Program-made: the position numbers and the translations under genes | Notes under the pieces: model-generated | The model's input: only the letters and a program-made list of their open reading frames with translations | Database searches by the model: none | Told to the model about the DNA's origin: nothing | Assembly: GCA_013822245.1 (NCBI GenBank) | Contig: PNKE01000079.1 | Coordinates: forward strand, 1-46,828 | Length of the DNA: 46,828 bases | Source of the DNA: Candidatus Solibacter sp. | GTDB taxonomy: Bacteria > Acidobacteriota > Terriglobia > Bryobacterales > Bryobacteraceae | Direction: 5' to 3' | In this document: positions 19,724 to 26,901 of the stretch, one piece after another | Layout of the letters: every line of letters begins with the position of its first letter | Numbering within the stretch: position 1 is the first letter of the stretch

Positions 19724-20047
19724 ATGAAAACCTTCTTTCTCACCATCGGATTCATCGTCGCCATGTCGCTGCCTCTGGCCGCCGCCGGTGATGCCGCCAA
19801 GGGCAAGGATCTGTATCTGAAGAGATGCAAGATCTGCCATGCCGAGGATGGCGCCGGCACGCCCGCGCTCCAGAAAAAGCACGGCGCCAAACTCCTGCCT
19901 CTCGCCGGCAAGGAAGTGCAGGCGATGAAGGATGCCGAGATCACCAAGTCGTTCAATGCGGCTGTCAACCACAAAGCGCTGCTGAAGTCTCTGCAGCCCG
20001 GCGATCTCGACAACGTGATCGCATATATGCGCACGATGAAGAAGTAG
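19724..20047 (+). CDS. Small periplasmic c-type cytochrome lacking the usual Met ligand
   Basis: A 107-residue protein: signal peptide (residues 1 to about 21, MKTFFLTIGFIVAMSLPLAA), then one haem-binding motif Cys35-Lys-Ile-Cys-His39. The C-terminal helix LDNVIAYMRTMKK fits a class I cytochrome. In related small cytochromes the sixth ligand is the Met of a GKGKMPAYK-like loop; here the aligned stretch is NHKALLKSL and His83 falls at the Met position, suggesting bis-His ligation or an open site. An AAAGGAGTGAG stretch lies upstream, and TATAAA at 19698-19703 is a possible -10. A very strong terminator follows the gene. Redox partner unknown. Confidence 0.88.
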   Translation: MKTFFLTIGFIVAMSLPLAAAGDAAKGKDLYLKRCKICHAEDGAGTPALQKKHGAKLLPLAGKEVQAMKDAEITKSFNAAVNHKALLKSLQPGDLDNVIAYMRTMKK

Positions 20048-20070
20048 CCGGCGGTTCACCCCGTGGGACC

Positions 20071-20119
20071 GCCTCCACCCCGCCCGTTCAGACCCGAGCC
20101 GGCGGGGTGGAGGCTTTTT
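20071..20119 (+). terminator. Strong rho-independent terminator
   Basis: Bases 20071-20084 (GCCTCCACCCCGCC) pair perfectly over 14 base pairs with 20101-20114 (GGCGGGGTGGAGGC), followed directly by TTTTT at 20115-20119. It ends the cytochrome transcript, 23 bases after its stop. Confidence 0.93.
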
Positions 20120-20168
20120 GGGCTTCCCTCATCGGCCCACCCGCTCAGGCCGCTGGGCCGTAACCAAA

Positions 20169-20196
20169 TTGGGTGAACATGAATTCCCGGTATGAT
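20169..20196 (+). promoter_or_regulatory. Candidate sigma-70 promoter of the HTH gene
   Basis: TTGGGT at 20169-20174 and TATGAT at 20191-20196 (five of six consensus bases) with a 16-base spacer. Transcription would begin near 20203, which places the in-frame ATG at 20192 inside the -10 element and favours the GTG at 20279 as translation start of the next gene. Motif seen; activity inferred. Confidence 0.45.
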
Positions 20197-20278
20197 AGCC
20201 TGTAGGTCTAGCCCCCTGCCAGGGTGTACGTCCAGAGAAAGATCCCGAAGCTTGGCTGCAAGTCCCAAGAACCCGCAA

Positions 20279-20584
20279 GTGAGTCAGTCCAGTTCACTGG
20301 CCGAGTTGCGCGCCGCCGCCGGTGTCACTCTTGACCAGATCGAGCACTCCACCAAGATCGGCAAGCACTTCCTCACCGCCATCGAAGAAGGGCGTTTCCA
20401 GGACCTGCCCGGCGGGATCCTCAGCCGCAGCTATATCAGGCAGTACGCCGCGGCCATCGGCTGCAGCGCCGAGCCGATCCTGCAATCGTTGGAGCCGCCC
20501 AGTCCCCAGCCCGTGCATTGCTTGCGCCCGGAGCCCGGACGCGCCTCCTCTGCATCGTGGTTGCGATTTCTTTCGCTCGGCTGA
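20279..20584 (+). CDS. Small RodZ-type helix-turn-helix protein
   Basis: A protein of 101 residues from the GTG at 20279. Residues 7-65 form a Cro/CI-like HTH of the HTH_25 kind found at the N-terminus of RodZ: LAELRAAAGVTLDQIEHSTK, then IGKHFLTAIEEGRFQDLPGG and ILSRSYIRQYAAAIG. The rest is a short Pro-rich linker and SWLRFLSLG, with no clear transmembrane helix, so it is not a full RodZ. An ATG at 20192 is in frame but lies in the likely -10 element. It sits just ahead of the flagellar operon, though the motif does not link it to motility. Confidence 0.75.
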   Translation: MSQSSSLAELRAAAGVTLDQIEHSTKIGKHFLTAIEEGRFQDLPGGILSRSYIRQYAAAIGCSAEPILQSLEPPSPQPVHCLRPEPGRASSASWLRFLSLG

Positions 20585-20709
20585 TGCTTACCCCGAAAGG
20601 TCTACTCCTTCACGGTGCTTCGGTATATGCCCTTGGGGGAGGTATCTGGGTTTTTCCGCCGCCGGAGCCGCCTGAACCCCACGAAATCGTGAGTTCCGCC
20701 GATTTTCTC

Positions 20710-20737
20710 TAAGACTGTCATGCCGTTCGGCCGATAA
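20710..20737 (+). promoter_or_regulatory. Candidate sigma-28 (FliA) promoter of the flgM operon
   Basis: GCCGATAA at 20730-20737 is an exact match to the sigma-28 -10 element. TAAG at 20710-20713 resembles the TAAA -35 element at a spacing of 16 bases (15 is usual). It lies 50 bases before the likely flgM start, and the genes behind it are late flagellar genes whose homologues are sigma-28 dependent in enterobacteria. Match seen in sequence; use inferred. Confidence 0.7.
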
Positions 20738-20786
20738 TCTGGGTGAGGCTTGGTCCATTCGCATTTCGCGGATGGATCGGACACAA

Positions 20787-21098
20787 ATGCGAATTGACGA
20801 CAAGAATTTACCTCCGCCAGGTCTAACCCAGGCCAAAGCGGTCGACCAAAACGTTCAGGCGCAGAAGCCGTCAGGCGACAGGCAGCCGGGCAGGGTAGGC
20901 CAAAGCGACCAGGTTCAGCTTTCGAGCCTGGCCGAGACGGTGCAAGCGCTTGATGCGAACTCAGACGTGTCCAAGGCACGGCTGGATCAATTGACTAAAC
21001 TGGCCGCCAGCGGCAAGTATGAGCCGGATGCCCAGTACGTTGCCGACCGGATGATCGAAGACTCGATCGAAACCGGGCGCGCCGAAGGGCCGCGCTAG
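20787..21098 (+). CDS. flgM: Anti-sigma-28 factor FlgM
   Basis: Binds and holds FliA (sigma-28) until the hook is complete, then is exported through the flagellar channel. The 103-residue product has a disordered polar N-terminal half (MRIDDKNLPPPGLTQAKAVD, Gln/Asp/Ser rich) and the C-terminal sigma-binding helices: VQLSSLAETVQALDA and SKARLDQLTKLAASGKYEPD, followed by AQYVADRMIED. The start MRIDDKNLP resembles other FlgM N-termini; an in-frame ATG at 20772 adds five residues and is the alternative. It is first in an operon with candidate flgN, flgK and flgL. Confidence 0.85.
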   Translation: MRIDDKNLPPPGLTQAKAVDQNVQAQKPSGDRQPGRVGQSDQVQLSSLAETVQALDANSDVSKARLDQLTKLAASGKYEPDAQYVADRMIEDSIETGRAEGPR

Positions 21099-21120
21099 GG
21101 ATGCGGCGGACTGACCAGCA

Positions 21121-21546
21121 ATGACCGCCGCGGGCACACGGCAGGATGATCGGCCGGGCGGGGTCCAGTCCCCGGCGGCGGACTCGACCTGTCTGGGCCG
21201 GGCGCTCCAAGCCCTGGCAGAGGCTGAGGACGCCGTCAGTGCCGGCTCGGCGGCGGGGTTGTTCGAGGCGGCCGGGCATCTTGAGGCGGCGGTTGAGGCA
21301 TGCAGGCAGTACACCGCGGATGCGGCTGGGTTGCAGCCCGGTGATCGAGCTTTGGATGCCGATCGTCTCATCGTGATCCGGACAGGTTTGCAGCGGATCG
21401 GCTCGCTGATGGCGCAGTCGGCCGAGTTCCACGCCGGCTGGGCGAGGCTGGCTGGACTGCGAGCTTCGGCCTATGGGCCCGACGGATCTGAATTGGGTCT
21501 GCCGGCCGGTTCGGCGGCCGGAAGCCGCTGCGACGCCAGCGGATAG
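21121..21546 (+). CDS. flgN: Candidate flagellar chaperone FlgN
   Basis: A 141-residue Ala-rich, mostly helical protein. FlgN chaperones FlgK and FlgL to the flagellar export gate. The sequence shows the loose FlgN pattern: a first helix LGRALQALAEAEDAVSAGSA, a second with LEAAVEACRQYTADA, and a third with RLIVIRTGLQRIGSLMAQSA, ending in a Gly/Ser/Ala tail. The family is poorly conserved, so the call rests as much on position: 22 bases after flgM and directly before flgK, the usual flgM-flgN-flgK-flgL order. The 162 bases to flgK hold no other recognisable gene. Confidence 0.65.
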   Translation: MTAAGTRQDDRPGGVQSPAADSTCLGRALQALAEAEDAVSAGSAAGLFEAAGHLEAAVEACRQYTADAAGLQPGDRALDADRLIVIRTGLQRIGSLMAQSAEFHAGWARLAGLRASAYGPDGSELGLPAGSAAGSRCDASG

Positions 21547-21708
21547 CCGGAATCCAACCACGCGCGCGTTGCGGTTGAGCATCGCCGGCGGATGGCCCGT
21601 CAAGGCCAGGCAATCAGGAGCACATGCCGGCTGGCAACGCGTAGTCCGCGTCTGCCGCGGCGAGGTAAGAAACACGGAAAGGGGCAGGATCAAACCGCCC
21701 GTCAAGCC

Positions 21709-23070
21709 ATGGGAAGTCTGTTTGTCTCTCTTCGGAACTCCGCCGCCTCGATGGGCGTCTTCGAGCGCGGCATCATGGTGGTCCAAGGCAACGTCACCAA
21801 TGCGAATACGCCGGGCTATGCCCGCCAGCGCCAGGTGCTGGTGGCGATGGCCTCCGATCTTGACGCCGGTCTGGCCGGCGGCGTGGCCAGCGGGGGCACC
21901 CTCGACCTGCGCAGTTCCTACGCCGAGCAAAGCGTCCGCCGGTCGCTGAACTCCCTCGGGCAGGCCGGCGAACGAGCCGCGCATCTCTCTCGGATGGAGC
22001 CTGTCTTCGACGTCCAGGAGGGCGCTGGCGTCGGCGGGGCGATCCAGTCGTTGTTCGAGTCCTTCTCCGCGCTGGCCGTCGCGCCCAACGATGGCTCCGC
22101 GCGTCAGGCGGTGTTGCAGAGCGCCGGCAATCTGGCGCTGGCGTTCCGCCAGGCCGCCGCCGGGCTGACCGCCGCGCAGGCCGATGCCGGAAGGGGACTG
22201 GTGACCGAGGCATCGAAGATCAACTCGACTCTCGAGAAGATGCGGCAGATCAATCACCAGTTCAAACTGGACTTCCGGGCGCAGAACGATGCCGGTCTCA
22301 ACGCTCAGATGAACACGCTGCTCGAAGACCTCTCGGCGTCGATGGACTATACCGTGCTGCGCGCCCCGGACGGCAGCGTCAGCATTTATGCCGGAGGGCA
22401 GTCGCCGGTGCTGCTGGGCGAACGGTTGTATGGAGTGACGGCCGATGTCAGCGGCATCCCGGCCCGGCTGCTCGACCATCAGGGCGCCGATATCCTCGAA
22501 CAGGTGAGAGAAGGCCGGGTGGCGGCCTTGGGAGAGATCCATAACGGCAGGATTCCCGGTTACATGGCCGATTTCGACCGCCTCGCCTCGACCCTGGCCG
22601 ATGCCGTCAACGGCCAGCTCTCCGCGGGCCTCGACCGCAGCGGAAACCCTCCTGCCGCCGGCCTGTTTACCTATGACGCCGTCCTCGGTACGGCGCGCAC
22701 CATGACGGTGACCAGCCTCACGGCTGACGATCTGGCCGCCGCCTCGGCCGGAGCGCCGGGCGGCAACGGCAACGCCGTTGCGCTCGCCGGACTGGCCGGA
22801 GAACGGCTGGTGTCCGGCTCAACTTTCACCCAATTCTACGGCGCCATCGCCGCCCGCGCCGGGCAGGACCTCTCGGCGGCCAGCGCCGACCTTCAGATCC
22901 AGTCGGCTCTTTCGGTCCAGGCCCGCCAGATGAGGGACGACATCTCCAAGGTCAACCTCGACGAGGAGGCAATCACACTGCTCGAGTTCCAGCGCGGCTA
23001 CGAGGCGGCGGCCCGAATGGTGATGACTCTGGACGAGATGACTCAGACGCTGTTTGAAATGATCCGATAA
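21709..23070 (+). CDS. flgK: Flagellar hook-associated protein 1 (FlgK)
   Basis: Forms the first hook-filament junction ring. The start at 21709 gives MGSLFVSLRNSAASMGVFER followed by GNVTNANTPGYARQR, the typical FlgK N-terminal helix and the flagellar rod/hook signature. The C-terminus carries VNLDEEAITLLEFQRGYEAA and a last helix MVMTLDEMTQTLFEMIR. At 453 residues it is at the short end for FlgK, with a reduced middle domain. An in-frame ATG at 21592 would add 39 Arg/Gln-rich residues unlike any FlgK start. 18 bases separate it from flgL. Confidence 0.93.
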   Translation: MGSLFVSLRNSAASMGVFERGIMVVQGNVTNANTPGYARQRQVLVAMASDLDAGLAGGVASGGTLDLRSSYAEQSVRRSLNSLGQAGERAAHLSRMEPVFDVQEGAGVGGAIQSLFESFSALAVAPNDGSARQAVLQSAGNLALAFRQAAAGLTAAQADAGRGLVTEASKINSTLEKMRQINHQFKLDFRAQNDAGLNAQMNTLLEDLSASMDYTVLRAPDGSVSIYAGGQSPVLLGERLYGVTADVSGIPARLLDHQGADILEQVREGRVAALGEIHNGRIPGYMADFDRLASTLADAVNGQLSAGLDRSGNPPAAGLFTYDAVLGTARTMTVTSLTADDLAAASAGAPGGNGNAVALAGLAGERLVSGSTFTQFYGAIAARAGQDLSAASADLQIQSALSVQARQMRDDISKVNLDEEAITLLEFQRGYEAAARMVMTLDEMTQTLFEMIR

Positions 23071-23088
23071 GTCGACCGAGGCTGAACC

Positions 23089-23997
23089 GTGACCCGATCC
23101 ATCAATGCCGCCAACGACAGATACCTCGACGCCCTCAGCCAAATCAATGCGCGCGTATCCCGGGCGCAGCGTGAGGTGAGCACAGGCAAGCGCGTGGCCA
23201 AACCGTCCGACGATCCCGACTCCATCAGCGCCATGCTCCAGGTCCGGGCCGAACTCGGCCGGGTCGAACAGTCCAGGGTGAACCTCGGCCGCGTCAAAAC
23301 CGAGGTTGATGCCGCGGAATCCGGCCTTCAAAACGCAGTCAAACTGTTTGACCGGGTGCGCACTCTAGGCATGACCGCGGCCAGCGGCATCAACACCACG
23401 CTCACCCGCCAGGGTATCGCCGACGAGTTGAGATCCATCATCGAACGTTTCACCGGCATCTCAAATATGGGTGTCGGCGGCCGGTCCATCTTCGCCGGCG
23501 ATTCTGATCAGGGCCAGGCCTACCAGGTCGATTTCGACACGCAGACCCCTCCATGGGGCGCCTATCTCGGCTCTGCCTCCACCCGCATAGCCATCCACCC
23601 CACCGGCATCGAGTTGAAAGTCGCCATGACGGCCCAGCAGATCTTCGACAACACCGACCCCGCGAACAACGTCTTCCAGGCTGTCGAAAACCTCCGCCAG
23701 GCCCTGCTCGCCGACAACGACCAGGCGATTGCGTCGGCGCTGGTTCCTCTGTCCGGCGTCTCGGCCCACCTGAACTCCGCCCTGATGTTCTATGGGAACG
23801 TCCAGAGCCAGATCACCGAGGGCATCACCACGGCCGAGACCCTGAAACTCCGGCTGGCAGCCGAAAAGGCCGGCATCGAAGACGCCGACCTGACCGCCTC
23901 GATCCTCGAACTCGAACTTGCCTCATTCCAGCAGGAGGCGGCCCTCAGGGTGAAGGCCTCATCGCCCATTCGTTCGTTGTTCGAGTATCTTAAGTAA
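23089..23997 (+). CDS. flgL: Flagellar hook-associated protein 3 (FlgL)
   Basis: Second junction protein, related to flagellin. The 302-residue product starts at GTG and shows the flagellin-type N-terminal coiled coil: DALSQINARVSRAQREVSTG, KRVAKPSDDPDSISAMLQVR, and further heptads; the C-terminal helix includes TASILELELASFQQEAALRV. The middle contains the FlgL-type SIFAGDSDQGQAY segment. It ends two bases before the stop of the convergent AsmA-like gene, and no terminator hairpin is seen between them. Confidence 0.92.
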   Translation: MTRSINAANDRYLDALSQINARVSRAQREVSTGKRVAKPSDDPDSISAMLQVRAELGRVEQSRVNLGRVKTEVDAAESGLQNAVKLFDRVRTLGMTAASGINTTLTRQGIADELRSIIERFTGISNMGVGGRSIFAGDSDQGQAYQVDFDTQTPPWGAYLGSASTRIAIHPTGIELKVAMTAQQIFDNTDPANNVFQAVENLRQALLADNDQAIASALVPLSGVSAHLNSALMFYGNVQSQITEGITTAETLKLRLAAEKAGIEDADLTASILELELASFQQEAALRVKASSPIRSLFEYLK

Positions 23998-23999
23998 CT

Positions 24000-25613
24000 T
24001 CAGCGCTTGCTGTCGCGGTCCCGGCCGAAAACCGGTGACGAAGATGGACCCGTGATGGCGATGGGCAGATAAGTGCCGGCGCCCTCCTTCGAGAAGAACC
24101 GATTGACCGGCTTCAGCGCCCACCGCTTCCAACCGCTCTGGGTCTGTGAGACTGTTGCGTCCAGCTTCAGCGAGCCATGAAAATCCAGCATCTCGGTATT
24201 GAAGTCGTAGATCCCTTTGAGATCCACGACGGCTCCGGGCACGGCGAACCCGACACGCGGGAAATCGATCTTTCCGTTGGCGAGATGGAAGTCGCCGGCG
24301 AGACGCGCCGGGACTTCGGAGATCTCCAGATTCTTCGGCTGGCCTTGCCCGCGGCGGCTGAGTTCATCAAGTTTGCTCCGTATTGCTGGCGTGGTGAAGT
24401 GTGCGTCGTCCAGCTTGAATCCACCGTCGATCTTCAGGCGGTCGGCGATTTCGCCTCGCCCGGGTGGCAGAACGAACTTCATTTTCAGTGCGACGCTCCC
24501 TCGCAGGAACGGATGCTTGTCCTTCATCGCCAGGCGCAGCAGGTCCTCGATCGAGCCCCGGACAAGCAGAACGTCCAGGTCGACGGTCTTGCCCTTTTCA
24601 TCGACGTTCCTGACGATGCCCCCGTTGACCCGAAACTTGGATGAGCCTAGGGTTGCGTCAAGCGGCTGGAGCACTGTGTTGCCATTGGTCCCGTCGACCA
24701 GAGCGTGGAATTGTGTGGTGAGCGGCACCGGGTTTCCCGACGACTTCAGTCTGAAGTTCGGCGTCCGGGTTTCGCCATCGACCTCGAATTCCGACAGCTT
24801 CCCCTTAAACCTGCCGGTCGACGAAAGCGTACCGGCAACCCCTTTGAAAACACCCAGATCTGCATCGCGGAAGTCGTAGTCCCCGGAAAGGGCGGTCTCG
24901 GAAGGTTCCGAAGCGTCCCATGGACCAAACGCACCTTTGGATTGGATCTGCCCGGGCGGGTTGGCATTGGTCAGAGTGGCGGTATAGCGCAGGGGAACGC
25001 CGGGTCCAGCCGAGTTCATGAGGAGCCGGTGGATCTCATAAACCAGGGGGTTCTTCGAAGAGTCCAGTGGCAAAATCGTGAGCCTGGCGCCGTCGGTCCG
25101 GATTCCGTCAATTCGGACCTGGGGCGGCTTGGGCTTGTCCTGAGCCTGGCGGTCCGGCACAGTCTCGCCATCCGCCTTCTCTCCAATTGTCGGGCGCTCC
25201 CCTTCGGGCGGGATCGTGATCTCCAGCCCATTCAATTCGACAGGCCCGGCCAGAACCGTTTCGCGCCGCAGCGACTCCATGTCCACCTCCACTCGAGCGC
25301 TGGCAATGCGGATCAGTGGCGGACGGTCGGGGCTGGTGTGGTGATGCAGGGCCAAGCCCTCTATCCGAACATGGATCTTGGCGCCACGTCCCCGGTTCAG
25401 CAACATGGCTAACGGGGACTTCACCGGCACGGAAACCGACATGCTTCGGAGTTCAACGCGACTCTCGAACCGGCGCTCGAGATAGGCATGTGTCTTTTCC
25501 CGAACGAACGGGTCGATCCGCCGCGAAATCCACCAACCGGTGGCGAACAGAGCCATCAGCAGGCCGCCCGTGACGGCGGCGATCCAGATTGACCACTTCA
25601 TAGCCCTTGACAT
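24000..25613 (-). CDS. AsmA-like envelope protein
   Basis: A 537-residue protein with one N-terminal transmembrane anchor (MKWSIWIAAVTGGLLMALFA) and a long beta-rich periplasmic region. The opening domain RIDPFVREKTHAYLERRFES followed by VELRSMSVSVPVKSPLAMLL and the C-terminal repeat region (IKLDGGFKL-type segments, FPRVGFAVPGAVVDLKGIYD, LDFHGSLKLDATVSQTQSGW) fit the AsmA/DUF748 group, which is thought to move or sort lipids across the envelope. Start at 25613 (ATG); a TTG six codons upstream and an ATG four codons downstream are possible alternatives. Substrate unknown. Confidence 0.78.
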   Translation of the reverse strand: MSRAMKWSIWIAAVTGGLLMALFATGWWISRRIDPFVREKTHAYLERRFESRVELRSMSVSVPVKSPLAMLLNRGRGAKIHVRIEGLALHHHTSPDRPPLIRIASARVEVDMESLRRETVLAGPVELNGLEITIPPEGERPTIGEKADGETVPDRQAQDKPKPPQVRIDGIRTDGARLTILPLDSSKNPLVYEIHRLLMNSAGPGVPLRYTATLTNANPPGQIQSKGAFGPWDASEPSETALSGDYDFRDADLGVFKGVAGTLSSTGRFKGKLSEFEVDGETRTPNFRLKSSGNPVPLTTQFHALVDGTNGNTVLQPLDATLGSSKFRVNGGIVRNVDEKGKTVDLDVLLVRGSIEDLLRLAMKDKHPFLRGSVALKMKFVLPPGRGEIADRLKIDGGFKLDDAHFTTPAIRSKLDELSRRGQGQPKNLEISEVPARLAGDFHLANGKIDFPRVGFAVPGAVVDLKGIYDFNTEMLDFHGSLKLDATVSQTQSGWKRWALKPVNRFFSKEGAGTYLPIAITGPSSSPVFGRDRDSKR

Positions 25614-25716
25614 GGTGGCTCGTTGTTCCAATAGTGTGCAGGAAAATGGCCTGGCGACAAGGGGTCGGTTTCAGGGTTCGCCACGGACTCGCCAGTTGGC
25701 ATACGATTGTGAAGCA

Positions 25717-25730
25717 GTCTGTTTTCAGAC
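25717..25730. repeat. Short inverted repeat in a divergent intergenic region
   Basis: GTCTG at 25717-25721 and CAGAC at 25726-25730 flank TTTT. It lies in the 158 bases between the divergent AsmA-like and TIM-barrel genes, 42 bases before the latter's start, and may be a small operator or chance. No clear promoter was recognised next to it. Confidence 0.3.
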
Positions 25731-25771
25731 ACCGAATCCGTTTCGTAGCGCCAATCTCAACAGGAGTCACC

Positions 25772-26821
25772 ATGCCGCAGATCAAGGGACCGGCCATCTT
25801 CCTGGCCCAGTTCATGGGAGATCAGGAACCATACAATAACCTTCCGAACATCACCGACTGGGTGGCCTCGCTCGGCTATCTGGGTGTCCAGTTGCCGTCC
25901 TGGGACAGCCGCATCATGGACCTCAAAAAGGCCGCCGAGTCAAAAACCTATTGCGACGATCTCAAGGGCCAGGCCAACGGCCTTGAAATCACCGAACTCG
26001 CCTCCCACCTTCTCGGCCAGTTGGTCGCCAGCCACCCGGCCTACGACGAGATGTTCGACGTCTTCGCGCCCAAGGAACTCCACGGCGATCCCAAGGCCCG
26101 CGCCAAGTGGGCCACCCAGCAGATGAAGTATGTCATCAAGGCCAGCCGCAACCTCGGCCTTTCGGTGACCCCGTCGTTCTCAGGCGCCTTGCTCTGGCCG
26201 TTCCTCTATCCCTGGCCGCAGCGGCCCGACGGCCTCGTCGACGAAGCCTTCAACGAACTCGCCAGACGCTGGAAGCCGATTCTCGACTTCGCCGACCAGA
26301 ACGGCGTCGACATCGCCTACGAACTCCACCCCGGCGAGGACCTCTACGACGGCGCCACCTTCGAGCGTTTCCTCGAAGCCACCGGCAACCACCCCCGCGT
26401 CACCATCAACTACGATCCGTCCCACTTCATCCTCCAGTGCCTGGACTACATCGGCTTCATCGACGTCTACGGTTCGCGCATCAAAGCCTTCCACGTGAAG
26501 GACGCCGAGTTCCGCCCGTCGGCCAAGCAGGGCGTCTACAGCGGCTATATGGGCTGGAAAGACCGCGCCGGAAGGTTCCGCTCGCTCGGCGACGGCGATG
26601 TCGATTTCGGCCAGGTCTTCACCCGGCTCACCGCCGCCGGCTACTCCTCCTGGGCCGTGCTCGAATGGGAGTGCTGCTACAAGGACTCGGTCCAGGGCGC
26701 ATCCGAAGGCGCTCCATTCATCGAAGCCCACCTCATCGACGTCCCGGCCAAGGCCTTCGACGACTTCGCCGGCGCCGCCACTGACGCCAAGCGCAACCGC
26801 CGCATCCTGGGCTTGAAGTAA
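25772..26821 (+). CDS. Sugar phosphate isomerase/epimerase family TIM-barrel protein
   Basis: A 349-residue xylose-isomerase-like TIM barrel (AP endonuclease family 2). Metal-ligand type motifs are visible: IAYELHPGED, INYDPSHFILQ, KAFHVKDAEF and WAVLEWECCYKD, which supply the Glu, Asp, His and Glu expected around the active-site metal. Members act as sugar or inositol isomerases, epimerases or dehydratases; the substrate is not deducible. The ATG at 25772 follows AGGAG at 25762-25766; the in-frame start at 25607 has no ribosome site. A terminator lies just downstream, so it is probably transcribed alone. Confidence 0.86.
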   Translation: MPQIKGPAIFLAQFMGDQEPYNNLPNITDWVASLGYLGVQLPSWDSRIMDLKKAAESKTYCDDLKGQANGLEITELASHLLGQLVASHPAYDEMFDVFAPKELHGDPKARAKWATQQMKYVIKASRNLGLSVTPSFSGALLWPFLYPWPQRPDGLVDEAFNELARRWKPILDFADQNGVDIAYELHPGEDLYDGATFERFLEATGNHPRVTINYDPSHFILQCLDYIGFIDVYGSRIKAFHVKDAEFRPSAKQGVYSGYMGWKDRAGRFRSLGDGDVDFGQVFTRLTAAGYSSWAVLEWECCYKDSVQGASEGAPFIEAHLIDVPAKAFDDFAGAATDAKRNRRILGLK

Positions 26822-26844
26822 CCTTCCATCCATCCCAAAATAAG

Positions 26845-26880
26845 GGCGGCTCCCTCACCCTGCGGGGGGCCGCCTTTCTT
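26845..26880 (+). terminator. Rho-independent terminator
   Basis: GGCGGC at 26845-26850 pairs with GCCGCC at 26869-26874, followed by TTTCTT; an inner CCC/GGG pairing can extend the stem. It lies 23 bases after the TIM-barrel gene and before rtcB. Confidence 0.75.
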
Positions 26881-26901
26881 CCATCGGCAAGGGGCGCGGC
26901 G

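Noticed and set aside
18566-20059. Upstream part of the long minus-strand frame that continues into the DUF4440-like gene
   Set aside because: It is antisense to the DUF2891 and cytochrome genes; only the last 144 codons from 18565 have a signal peptide and a real domain.
20197-20278. Possible cyclic-di-GMP riboswitch in the leader of the HTH gene
   Set aside because: GAAA and CCGAAGC pieces are present, but the conserved core and tetraloop-receptor layout of that riboswitch could not be traced.
20518-20712. 64-residue frame with a hydrophobic stretch, possibly a frameshifted transmembrane tail of the RodZ-like HTH gene
   Set aside because: Many small acidobacterial HTH proteins plausibly end near WLRFLSL as this one does, and the sigma-28-like promoter region begins within the end of this frame; support is too thin.
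21592-21708. N-terminal extension of FlgK from an upstream ATG
   Set aside because: The 39 added residues are Arg/Gln rich and unlike any FlgK start; the family N-terminus begins at 21709.
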